This document shows positions 1 through 11,489 of a stretch of DNA of 64,000 bases, in pieces. Origin of the DNA: Isoetes taiwanensis. Taxonomy: Eukaryota > Streptophyta > Lycopodiopsida > Isoetales > Isoetaceae. Position 1 is the first letter of the stretch; the number at the start of each line of letters is the position of its first letter. The DNA lies in assembly GCA_021234155.1 (NCBI GenBank), contig JAJEKV010000026.1:3832644-3896643 (forward strand). The letters are read 5' to 3'. Made by a program: the position numbers and the translations under genes. The notes below the pieces were generated by a model that was not told the origin of the DNA, did no database searches, and worked only from the letters and a program-made list of their open reading frames with translations.

Positions 1-2340
1 AAAAGTCAAGATGCTCTCTAAGAGCATCCCTGCCCTCCATTTCAAGTCCTTTACAAGTCATACCTGGCTTGTTTGACTTTGAACAAAAATACATGCAACT
101 ATAAATAAAACCATGGCGTATTCTCCAAAGAATAATGTTATACCCGGCAGATCAAATATCAGCCCGAGCACGAGGGGAATCGAACCCCAAAGAAGTAAAT
201 CAAATTCCGGTACTGAAGCATAAGAGAGCTCCAACAATGGAGCTCCCTTATAAGGGGCCAATGCCCCATCGAATAAACACTTGTCGTAAATATAAACAGA
301 AACAGTGTCCAATTATCAAGCAAACAAATGTCAAATATTTACATTGAAATACCAAAGATACGTAAGCCACATGGCGTAAATAGTTCGGATCACAACAACA
401 TATAAGTTCATCACACATAACCGCATAACCAGATGCAAGTTCAACACAAAGCTTCTCAATTCGTAATTACCAGAGCTAGCATGCCCGATGAGTCGATCAA
501 GCCGGGCGATCTCCGTGTCGAGAGCCCTTGCCAAGCTCATGTGTGAGCAACACATGCAGACTCCGACCTTGACACCAAGATTCGGCCCCATCAAGATGCC
601 AGATAAGGCATTTATAAAGAAACATAGAAGCTTCCTATCGCCTTCTCGTGATCCTCAATGAGGCCTAAATCCCGGCGCGCCCCGCATTCAACTCCGCACA
701 ATGCTAGTCACAAATTCCTCAAGTAGAAGAAGACTTCCTCACTTTCGGGAGGATAAGCATGCGGGTTTGGATGAGAATCATCAATGGTAGAACTGATGAT
801 ATCAGACCAATACTAACAACCACGTGGGGTCTCATCCATGGTGTCGCCATTTCCATCCATTTCTCAAGAAGACCCCGCAAAACCGTACTCAACCATAAAA
901 CCGTAGAAATACAACAGCCAGATATAAATACAAAAGACTATACTAATCGTATAAGAAGGAACCACATGAAAGAAATCAACCCATCGCCATGGTGTGGTCC
1001 CCTGGTACTGTGGATATAGTCTCGCACTAACGCCGTGATATCCGCCTCGTAGCTAAAGGTTCTCTCATGCGCATCCTCAAAGTTTGAGTCCCTGTTTCGC
1101 CCGGGCGGAATGGCATCATCCCAATAGCGCCTTCTACTGTGCCCATTCCTCTCAACAGGAACAAACCCCCAAGGATAACCAAAGATAATAGTTCTTATGT
1201 CGTATAAGTGTGCAACAAACAGATTAAGCAACACTCTCCATGCCGCCTCGCGACTGTGTTCATTCACATGGGCGTAATTATGAGGAATAATCCAAGAACT
1301 ACTTAATGTGTATTTTCCGCACTTCAACATCCTCGCACAAAGTAAAGGTCGCTTGGGGGGATTTCATTTAACCCCCATGATACATCACGAATGGCATGCC
1401 TTATTTAAAAGATTCCTATTATCCAAGACACACACAACCCTTTAGTATCACCTCCGCACCCCACCTTAAATAAAGATCCTTACCTTTTTTCAATCATAGA
1501 TTCGTAGATATTGTGCATATGACAACTATAGTGAACTTTTTCCAAAATCTTTCATACAATATCCTACCATTCCTCAAAACAATGCAAATTTATTATTTTT
1601 CAAAGCTTTGCAGACCAACACCACGCCAAAGAAGCTTGGGAGACCGGGCTTGAAGTCTTTTTGATAGCATCATTCAAGGCCTTAGGACTTTAATCGACCT
1701 CCTCAAAACACCCCAACATGTAAGTGATCAGCCGAGGAGCCCTTTTCAAGGCCACTGCCCTGCTAGACATTTGGAGTCACAAAACCTGACAAGGGCATCA
1801 TAGAAAGATTTTAAACATCTTGTCCGTAAAGGCCTAAAGCAACAGTAAACATCAATTGAATCCCAGCCGCTAGTATCCGCAAAGGGATAGAATCGCAGCC
1901 TGCGGCAGATGAGCAGTGCCATGAGGCCATCGAACCGTGATGGAAGATTTGCATGCCTTGCTTGCCCTCCCTCGCCTCCCTTCTTAAAGACATCTCAAGC
2001 AATGTAATCAAAAGAGGTAAAAACATTTACTGCGCCTAACTCACAAGCAGGAAGACGAAATCGAAAATGAAAGCCCCTCGCAGAAGATAAGCCAACATGC
2101 CGATCCCTTTCCCGCCCATCCTCCCGATGAGCAAGCGCCAAGTGTCGAGCTACCGTGAAGGACGCCACCCCCCGACCTAGGAAAAAAAATGGATCCAGAT
2201 GCTCAAGAACCCTCGCTTTTCTTCGGTATTCATACGGGTTTGGTATACGAATACCACCTATTAACCTTAATAAATCATATGTTACAAAAATACCAAATTT
2301 GATTGTTGCAAGATTATCTTTTCATCATTGAATTCACTTT
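1..2340. other. No recognisable gene
   Basis: I see no convincing coding region or complete element here. Open frames are short (up to 130 codons), overlap on both strands and lack known motifs. The base composition is mixed, with GC-richer patches around 1020-1160 and 1860-2200. A tRNA-like B-box near 163-180 is listed separately. Confidence 0.5.
160..235 (-). other. tRNA-like promoter relic (possible SINE head)
   Basis: Read on the minus strand, 163-178 gives GGGGTTCGATTCCCC, a good match to the pol III B-box / T-arm consensus. A weak A-box-like string (TATGCTTCAGTACCGG) lies about 40 bases upstream on that strand. No cloverleaf can be closed, so this is not a working tRNA. A SINE head or chance match are both possible. 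Confidence 0.2.
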
Positions 2341-2342
2341 AT

Positions 2343-2898
2343 GTATAGAATATAAATAAATCATTTGTATTTTGTTCAACTATAATTAACCAAGTAACAT
2401 ATTTGAGTTCATGCCTCGTATATAATAATCTGGCCTATATATGCAAGCAATGTTGTCTCGGAAAATTTATGTCGATTTGAAGTTGACCCCACACACTTTT
2501 TGGAAGTGGTTGACCAATCAGGTCGCCCGTACACGGCGCTCTCTGATTCTGTAGGTCATGAGGGCAGCAAGAATGCCTTCCCCCATGCCATTCTACTACG
2601 TCAAGGTAAGGGAGGCCAGATTCTACAGGTTTTGGAGGGACAATTTGTCATTTTTTACAAGAATGATTCAAGAAGATGCAAGAATGCAGGCCCACTTACC
2701 TTGATATATAGAATATAAATTAATCATTTGTACTTGTTCAACTATATTTGACCTAGTAACATATTTGAGTTCATGCCTCGTATATAATAATCTGGCCTAT
2801 ATATGCAAGCAATCTGTGTGGTGCTTATATTGTCTCGAAAAATTTATGTCAATTTGAAGTTGACTCCACACACTTTTTGGAAGTGGTTGACCAATCAA
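2343..2898. repeat. Two long direct repeats flanking a 180-base spacer
   Basis: A block at about 2343-2521 recurs at about 2705-2898. Both contain the order tagaatataaat-aatcatttgta, gttcaactat, agtaacatatttgagttcat, ataataatctggcctatata and ctttttggaagtggttgacc. The second copy has an extra 14-18 bases after gcaagcaat. The spacer is less AT-rich than the repeats. It could be a local tandem duplication or direct terminal repeats of a tiny element; I see no primer-binding site or coding capacity. Confidence 0.75.
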
Positions 2899-2938
2899 CT
2901 ATAACAAAACCAATGCTTGCGCTAGTAATGACTAGGTT

Positions 2939-3420
2939 TTTTTTTTTTTTCCGAAGGGCGTGTCATTTATTCATGGTACATCTCTCTGTATATTACATGT
3001 ATGACAGGAAGCCAATCTACTCCAGGCAGCAATACATACTTGAATCTTTGGGCTCATTGGTGGTCTCTGGTTCCCTTTGTCATTCATGTTATTGTTGAAT
3101 CTCCTTTGCTATTCCTTCAATTCTATCCTGCTGGTTGAATGACTTTCCTTGATTGTCTGTCGCATCCCTCCTGAAATTCCCAAAGGTCTACTCGGAGAAA
3201 TATTTTTTGTTCGTTGCTTGGCAGTAGTTTCCCTTGTTATTGTCTCTGACTGAAGGTGCAAAGCTTACATGCCTGGTCACAGTTGACTCTAAATTCTTTG
3301 CATATTGTTTCCCTTATAGTCGTCAGCTTACAGTTTCTGACCTTTTGAGCCCTTGCGGGAGGCCTCCTCTAATGCATTATGCCACCTCATCTGGCTTCAA
3401 AAGTGCGGTGTTGTAAAGTC
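2939..3420 (-). mobile_element. Possible reverse-strand retroposon 3' end
   Basis: A poly(T) run at 2938-2951 is followed rightwards by AT-rich sequence of the kind seen at plant LINE 3' ends (ccgaagggcgtgtcatttattcat). Read on the minus strand it would be a 3' UTR ending in a poly(A) tail. A 69-codon minus frame at 3377-3586 lies just upstream on that strand; I do not recognise its product. No reverse transcriptase motif is visible. Confidence 0.25.
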
Positions 3421-3908
3421 TAAGACCCGTGTAAATGCGCATGTCCTCAGACACGAATTTATTCCCTTGTGTTAGTCTTGCCAAAGACTGTCCTTGTTCC
3501 ATCATGAAGTCATTTGAGATCCAATCGTTCCTGAAGATTTCGAGAAACATTTCTTTCATCTGCCTGTGCGTTCTTTCATTTCCCATCTTGCACCAATCAG
3601 CCTATCAATGGCTACATTTGTGTTGGTTGTCAATGCGAAATTATTGTACGTCGTCGATCTATATTTCAACTATGATATATTTCGTTCTCTTAGTCCCTTC
3701 AAAGATTTGAAGGTTTTGTTCTTTCAAAGCTAAATACATCTTGCTACCCTTTTGCTTCCTTATCTTGCTTGTGGTGCTTCTTCTTGTTGCATGTAGAGTT
3801 GTGCAATGGGAAAGAACTACAAAGAGTCTACTTTTTCTTTCTTGTTTCGGAGTGGATTGAGCTACACCCTCGACTAATAGCTGAAGTTGTTCTCGATTAT
3901 GATGCTTG

Positions 3909-6900
3909 AGAACGTAAACGATACTTAGGTGTCATCCTTCCCCCATATTGAATATGGTGCTGACACCTGTCCTTTTTTATTTGATTTTCATTTTCAGGCA
4001 TGTAGACTATATAGTCTACATCCATTTTTTTCAGTTGCATTCCAAATATTTTAGTTGCATTCCAGTATTCGAGTTTTTCAGTTGCATTGCAATGGACAGA
4101 TCATTTTACACGAAATTTTACAAATCATTTTACACAGATTTATAGATCATTTGAAACATCATTCCACACTGATCATTACACAGTATAATTTTGCACTGAT
4201 CATTAGTACATTATTTTATAAATCATTTCATTCACAATGAGCACAGATGATACACAAAGCACAGATTATATTCCACTATTTCACAATGAGCACAGATGAT
4301 ACTCAAATCACGGATCATATTTTCCAGTATTTCAAAACATATTAGACATCATAGCAAGTATTTCAGTTTGCATATATGAGCACAAAATATTCCAAAATAT
4401 ATCGAATTCTCCTCAAATTCTTACCAGAGTATCGGCAGACTTAACTTTTACGATAGAAGTTGAAGATCTAATTAAACTTGTCCAGAGATATTCATGGCAA
4501 CCGATGCTCATGTGCGGCCGTTCGAGATTCCCAATGGCGATTGAGGAAAGCATCATCTGCAAGATCATTATTCCGCCTCAATATCACCTACAACCGCCTC
4601 AATGTCACCAGTAACTCTACATTTTCCCAGGTTCTCCTGTGCTTGTGCTTACTACATTGTCTTTCTTGATCAACTGCTAATCAATGGACTGTAGTAATCT
4701 GTAATTTAATGAGAAGGAGTTAAAGGTGAGAGGATACCATATAAGCGCTTCCACTGCCGCTCCATTCTCAATCTCATCAGATTTAAGTAGCCATCCTTAT
4801 AGACATCCTCAGATAGCTAGCCTTAGACCCGCTGATTGAGGTCGGCCCCGCTATTTCCATTGTCGCTTTAACCGAGTTCATGATCTTATCATACCTGCAA
4901 CATAGTCTAACTTAATATATTGGTTACTACTAGCATTCTACTAAGTATTCCACTAGCATTCTACTAGCATTCTGAATAAACTACTAGTATTCTACCAGTT
5001 ACTAATAATAGAAAAATAGAAACAATAATGAAAAGAAATGGAAAAGTACCTGTGGAACGCTTCTGATGTTCTATGACCAATTACTTTCATTCCGACTTGA
5101 AGGGGCACTCTAGCACGACTTAACCTTGAAACTAAAGTTGTTCTTCCACTCTTATTGCTAAACGAAATCAACTTCATCATGTACTTGAGCCATTGTGATA
5201 TTTTTCTTCCACTAAGGCGGTGTTTGACATTATACCATGCTTGTCAAACAACAGTGTTAGAAATATATAAGAGAAAAGAAACACAATAAAAAATTGAATG
5301 CTTACAAGTTTGCGAGGTGAAATGATTGGTTGCTTGAACAATCAATTGGAATCACTGTGCATGAGGATAGTGTCGAAAAGAATTGTTTGAAGCTTAGAAT
5401 AACATCATGTTCAAAGACATAAGCAAAGATTCTCGAAGCTCTCTCCCGGTACCTATCCATACCGACGCCATATGCCTTGGCAACCACTCATTATACTCCA
5501 CAAAAATTTTCTCATTCTTGAACCTATAGTAAAATTTGAAAGCTTTGAACCCGCTTAGTTCTTTTTTCACCTCTTATTCCAAACCTAGAAACACATTAGT
5601 ACATTATCCCTTTGCAAACCCCTAAAACACAATATTAGAAACATTCACTTAAATAACGTAGTAAAAATAAATATAAAATTAAATACAAAAAAAGTTTTAC
5701 CTTTAGAATGATTTATTGAATGATCGACATCCGCTAACAATGCTTGTTCATTTTGAAATGAGATCTCGCCCACCTTTTTTTTTTTCTTACATATCCTCGA
5801 GTCATCCTAGAGCGTGCCGTGATAGCAAAGAACACAAGCCAACTGGCTCTCGTGGAATATAGCATAAGTCTTAATGCTAAAAATCGGCTCCTCAATACTA
5901 GTTTTTGCAATATGCCTCCGCGTCTACAGGTAACTAGACACCGTGATCTCCTAAACAAACTCAAGCCCGCATGACAACAAAAGTAAACTATTATAACATG
6001 CATGGAAATAATTAAATGTAATCAAATATATACTTACGATTCAATGACGGAACAAGTTTCCATCCACCTTCACAACTTGAATCATGAACTAATTTAACAT
6101 ACCCGCCAATTCCTTCAACTCAAGTCGCTTTCAATTGTTTTATCGATCTAATTTTTTAGGAACTCTCCAGCCTATCAAACCACCTCCTCCTTGCCCATTG
6201 CAACTTAGCCTCGTGATTTGTCGATAACCGCCATTCTCGATTTCGCTTACTGTGTCCCGTCCAATTCAAGGAATGGTACTACTTTGCCATTCTCGACTTG
6301 TTTGCATCAGTTCAATGTTAATTTCCAAATCACAACCCGATTCTTTTCAAAAACTCGTTTCTATGTAAAATTAATAGGAAACTCATCTTCCATATCACTA
6401 TCTTGATCATCCCCGCATGTTAGAAATATCTCCAAGCAATGTGGATTCTAGAAGTATAACCCTCAGACTAAGAATGTTGGAAGGTCGGCTGAATAATCCA
6501 TGCCCGCAAACCCTCTAACAAGCTCCATAAAGTACAAGTAAAGTATGCAATAGAACCTTCACATGAGAATCCATATCAAACCTTTCACAAAGCAGATCTT
6601 CAATCTACAACACATTCACATTAGAATCTTTACCATAAACATGCACAATGTAAATACACGCGTGAATACTTAACATGCGTAATCTAAAGCTAAGTGGTTA
6701 TCCTCGTAAATGCACAATGGACGATCAAACTCGCTAAGTTGAAAGTTGAAAGTTGAAAGTTGAAAGTTGAAAGTTGAAAGTTGAAAGTTGAAAGTTGAAA
6801 GTTGAAAGTTGAAAGTTGAACTTCCTGGCTAAGTTGTTGCATTCTCTATTTAATGTCACCCAAAGACTATAAACTTCCCAAAATATTGCAAATGTACGCT

Positions 6901-7369
6901 CCGTAAATAACAATATGACTTAACTAGTAGCAAGATCCACGCCCGCAAGTAAAAGAACAAGAAAGTTAGCTAAAAGAAGACTCACATTTCAACAAAATCA
7001 CAAAAAATACCTCGGGCTTTATTGAAATAGAATCTTAAGAACCTTGAAAACCTCGAGCAAAACAAAGTTCCAAATTTTGTTTCGTGATCGTAATCATGGA
7101 TCTTAGGCCAAATTCTAAGATTCTTTCCAAAAACCTTCAAATGTTGACAAAATGATACCAAATGGATGTTCCAACAAGGCCAAATGAAATCCTAACAATC
7201 TAAGACCAAATACTCAAAATGTAGGCCGACGCTTAAAAACAAAAACATGCCGACGCTCCGAAGATCCATCACTACTACAAAAGTGCGTAAAACGTGGGAA
7301 AAAATTATAAAGCAAAAACGTGGTGACGTGGCGCCGAGGGGGATGACACCTAAGTGTCGTCCACGTAAT
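3909..7369. mobile_element. Candidate 3.4-kb element bounded by inverted ends
   Basis: The sequence acgtaaacgatacttaggtg at about 3913-3932, continuing tcatcc-ttcccc, is matched in inverse orientation at 7334-7365, whose reverse complement reads acgtggacgacacttaggtg-tcatcccccc. Roughly 27 of 30 aligned positions agree. The core GACACcTAAGTGTC is itself nearly palindromic, which weakens the inference. I see no transposase and no clear target-site duplication, so this is a non-autonomous or decayed element at most. The interior is AT-rich with local repeats: ttgcattcca copies near 4030-4090 and ctagcattcta copies near 4930-5000. Confidence 0.3.
6738..6820 (+). repeat. Perfect heptamer array (GTTGAAA) x about 12
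   Basis: Eighty-three bases consist of uninterrupted GTTGAAA units with no visible variant. Flanks are ordinary AT-rich sequence with no open frame through the array. Perfect identity implies recent slippage or ongoing length variation. Confidence 0.95.
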
Positions 7370-7779
7370 AGCAAAGTCCACTAAGTGGACTTTCCTATAT
7401 ACATAACCATGATGGTACAGTTCTCATCGATCTTACCCTACAATGTAGAAAGTCTCCATCTCTTTCCTTGTTTTCCTTGGCATCACGACAATTAATATCC
7501 TTATGTCTTGGTTGATCATCAGCGTGATGGGTTCGCATTTTGTGTGGTGTTGTTGTCTTCCACACCCGTGTTGTTAGCAGAGACAATTACATTATGACTA
7601 TATTCCTCCAACTGTTAATTTAAATCAAAGTAAACATGCAAGTATGCTACATGATTACTAGATCTAATCATTTATAATCAAACATTCAAGTTATACAAAA
7701 TATTGACTAAACATTATGTTAGATCCTTGTTTAAAGAAGAAGGATTACGTCATCTCTTTAAAATTCTATTAAGTTTCCT

Positions 7780-10060
7780 AAATGAAGCTGTCAATCATGA
7801 AGTAAGCGTCCTTAGGGTCGAAGGCTGAGGCAAAACACCTTGCCATATCCTCTTGAGGTTTGCTCCTTTTTGTTGGTGTGCTTGTGACGGTTGTGTTGAT
7901 GTATTCTTCCACATCTGAATCTTCCTCTATGATAACATTAACCTCTTCTTCTTCCTTTTCAATAAGGGTATCTCCTCATCTTCTTCTGTTTCTCCATTTT
8001 CCTTTTTCTCTTCTTCTATTATTGGTGACTTGAAGATGTTGGTAACCTTGCTCTCCATCCAATAGCCAAGACTTGTATTACTTCCCTTAGCATCAAGGTA
8101 GGCTCTGGTCATGCTGGACGGTAAGTTAGCAACTGCTTAACATGTGGTAGAAGGCCTTCCAGATCATCTAAAAGTTTGTATGCCCACATTTCCAAGTCTA
8201 AAAGGATCTTAGAAGCTTGTTGGCCTGACATTTCACATACTTCTCCTAGTATCAAATACTCTTTGCCTTCTATTAGAATAGGCAGGATCATGTCTAATGT
8301 TAGTTGTGCAAGCAGATGTTGGCTTGATTATGACATCTCTTTAGTCTAGTGTTTGAGAGCTTCAAGGTTGAAGGTAATAAAAATGTTATCCCCAGATGGT
8401 ACTTGCTTCTTCAGCTTTGCGTTTCCCTTTGCTTTGTGATGGGACTGAAAGTTTGGCCATGGTGATGGCTAACATATGATCCATCATGTAAAGGGTGTAT
8501 GTTCTTGAGAAATTCAACCTGTGAAATTCTGGATTGGACTTCCTAAGGTTCTCCACCATGCATCTGTCTACCAGATCCTTGAGGACACCATTATGTAACA
8601 CTCTTCTTTGCCTCCCTTTGGTGCAGCCAAGGGCACTAGGTATGTGGTTAGAAAGTCTGGCCAGTGTCGGTAAGATAGGATCATTCGAATGGTCTCCATG
8701 ATGTTGAGGTCCAGAGTGTAAGCCGTATTCTCTTCTTTGAATGGTGTTTAAGTAGCAGTAGCTGCCTTGCATGTACCATGCTTTGCACGTATCATTATCC
8801 ATGTCACTAGGGAAATGGAGGTTGTGAGATGAGTAAGGTGGAGACAAGAGAGGCTTAATTGAAATGCAATAACAAAAAGAGGTCTGAAAGGGTACTTCTC
8901 AATATACTACGTTGATGTCATGTTGACATCAACATATAGCAGTTAATTTATTATTAACACTTTATTTTATACCTTTTCAGAAATTTTTTTATGTTTTATA
9001 TTTTACACAAAATTTATGTTATGTTGATCTTGAAAGCTAGAAGAAGTATTTTTCTTATACTTTTCAATTTTCCTTAGTGCATTGTGTCAGGCTTGAACTT
9101 GTAAGGATTTGTCCTCCTCGTTGCCTGACAAGGATTTCTAAGATTCACCTCTTCGTTTGCTAGAAGTTCCATCTAAAGAGTTGTCATGTTGGCATGTTGT
9201 TCCCTTAGTTCTCGTGTTGTTGCGGATCGATGTTATAGTGATCTTGTTGGTGAACTTACGCATTCTCCTAAGGAATCTGCTCCTAATGTGGTTTGGAGCT
9301 TCATTAGTGTTGGTGGGAATGGTAGCTGCCACTTTGTATCCTAAATGGTGGTCTATGGACACTCTTTCTTGCAATAATTTTTTTCCTTCCCTATCCTTTG
9401 TGGTACTTTCGAGGTAGAAGGTTCTTCTTGATCTCTTTTTGCATCATCCTGCTCTTCTTCTACATTAGCATGATGTTCTGCTTCTTCCATAACCTTAACT
9501 CTTTTTTCCATCTCAATAAAATATTTGAATGTCATTTTCATCATATCATCTTGGATTCCTCTGCAGAGTGGATTCGGTATCGATGATGAAGGTCTGAGAT
9601 GTATTATTGAAGTAAGGTAGCATTCTACATTGCTTCTTGTGGTAGAAATAGCCCTCACTCCAATAGTAAGCTTTGGTTGTGTCTCCACATCATCATGTTG
9701 ATTGATGATGTTATCATACTTATCCAAATGGCCAATTTGTGTTGTTGGGAATGTACTTGACAATCCATGTCATGTTATCGTCCTTGATGAACATATAGAA
9801 GGGTTGATCTCCCAATTGGATCTGTCTCCTATATGGCCATTGAGATTAAACTAAGACAACATTATGTTGTCTGTGCAATCTGTGCCATGGGTAAAATTGT
9901 AGATGATGTCCTCTAAAGCTTGGTTAAGTTCTGGCCTATTATCTTCTAGATGTTCTGCTACTCTAGCTAAATTCTGGCATGGTAGTTGCTAAGCTCTCAT
10001 CTTGTTCCGCTATGGCCATGGTGATGGCGGTCGGTTGTGGTGAAGATGATGGGTTAAGAT
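7780..10060 (-). other. Decayed coding-like stretch, function unknown
   Basis: Several minus-strand frames are longer and less AT-like than their surroundings: 153 codons at 8386-8847, 60 codons at 8109-8291, 61 codons at 7927-8112 and 136 codons at 9353-9763. The first and third share a reading frame. The 7927-8112 piece is rich in Glu and Lys (an EEEKKENGETEEDEE-type tract), and the C-terminal part of 9353-9763 looks coiled-coil (KYFIEMEKRVKVMEEAEHHA). I recognise no family; a retroelement gag-like protein or a lineage-specific gene are both possible. Stops and frame changes between pieces suggest decay, unless introns explain them. Confidence 0.25.
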
Positions 10061-10364
10061 GCGTCTAAGATGGAAGATGTCACTGCACTGGAGGAGGCCG
10101 CTGGTGTGAATCATTGCAAATGGCTTCTTTAAATAGACCTGCAGGTGAATTTTTCGAATATTAACCTTTCTTTTTCTTTTTTAAGATAAACTTTTACCAT
10201 AAAAGTTTTGGGCGGCTAAATGAATATTCAAACAATATCCAACTAATATCGCTCTGCAACAAGCGTATTTTTACTTTTTGTAGCTTAGGCTTCAATCTTC
10301 TCAATGATGTTCTTCTCACATTGTGGAAGCTCAGCTTGCTTCAGTTGTAGAAGACTAAGATCTC

Positions 10365-10690
10365 ACCGATATTAATAACTGAATTTTATCCTTTGCTAGA
10401 AAAAATCCAACTTGGGCAGTTAATGATTGGTGGGAAAATTAGGAGGTTAAAAAATCTCAAAGATTTTTCATCCGCTTAAGGCGCTTTTGGTCTCATTTGT
10501 GCTGATGAACTTTAATAATTGGATTTTCATCCTCACAAAAATCCAACTTGGGAAGTTTCTCGGTTGCCGGGAAAAGTCAACGAAATTTTGGTCGACGACG
10601 ATGAACTTTGATAATTGAATTTTTATCCTATTCTAAGGAAAATCCAACTTCACAAGTTCACCAGTTGGTGAAAAAATTGCTATCTTGGTC
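10365..10690 (+). repeat. Three diverged copies of a roughly 110-base unit
   Basis: The pattern aatTgaattttTATCCT ... aaaATCCAACTT followed by a gttggtggg/gaaaa segment occurs near 10375, 10518 and 10603. Copies differ by many substitutions. No coding potential is seen. Confidence 0.5.
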
Positions 10691-11021
10691 AAACTTTTGA
10701 GTTTTGGTCCGTTTTGGGTAACTAAGGTCTCCTTTAAATAGCTAAAATTTTGGGAGAAATTTTTGGTTATGGTCCAGTCAACTATGGCAAGCTTTGATCT
10801 ATGACATAAAACATGCTTATGACACTAATGTCAAGCAACTCTAATAGGAGCTCCACTAAGCATGAGGGGCTAAGCTACAAGATAGTATGGCTCTGTATCA
10901 GAAACTCCACCTTACATGTTGGGTGAACCTTGTGTAAAAGAAGGATATGTGCCTGAGTCGTACAATTACTCAAAGAGAATGTACATATGCTAGAGAGAAA
11001 AAAGGGTTAGACCATCTTACC

Positions 11022-11470
11022 CCTTTTTTTTTTTCTTTTTTTTTTTTTGAAAGAACGGGGTGTTTTTTATATTTATCAGAATAAAAAGTACAATGTTTCA
11101 AACATATAAAGGATTACTACAGGAGAAGCCTCAACATCTTCATCCTTTATGCGCAGAAACTTATTCTCTGCTCTTTAAGCTAATATACATGAAGCGCATG
11201 GTGATCTCCCATATGGTGACCAGAAAAGACAAGAAGATTTTGGAAAAAATAGCTCCCTGAAGCTTTCTTTTTACACATTGAAGAACCAAAGCGGGATACT
11301 CTAGAAACATCAAGATAGAAGGAAGTACCATAATATGAGACCAAATTAGTTGTTTTGCACGCTGGGATGCAAAAACAAGTCGACCCTAAGTAGGCTAGAC
11401 ACACTTGCACAAAACCGCCAAGACTCCTCCAAAAAGTCCGTTCATGATATATAAGCTTCTTCCCCGCCAC
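11022..11470 (-). mobile_element. Probable reverse-strand LINE or retroposon 3' end
   Basis: An interrupted poly(T) tract at 11022-11049 abuts ATATTTATCAGAATAAAAAGTAC-like sequence, the usual look of a plant LINE 3' UTR seen from the other strand. A 96-codon minus frame lies at 11180-11470. I could not find an FADD box, catalytic endonuclease residues or a zinc knuckle, so assignment rests on tail and context only. Confidence 0.3.
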
Positions 11471-11489
11471 ATGATATCCCTAGCTTCCG

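Noticed and set aside
6738-6820. Coding heptad coiled-coil repeat
   Set aside because: A 7-base period shifts frame every unit, so no stable peptide repeat results.
7268-7285. CACTACTACAAAAGTG as a CACTA terminus
   Set aside because: No subterminal repeats or GC hairpin follow; could be chance in AC-rich sequence.
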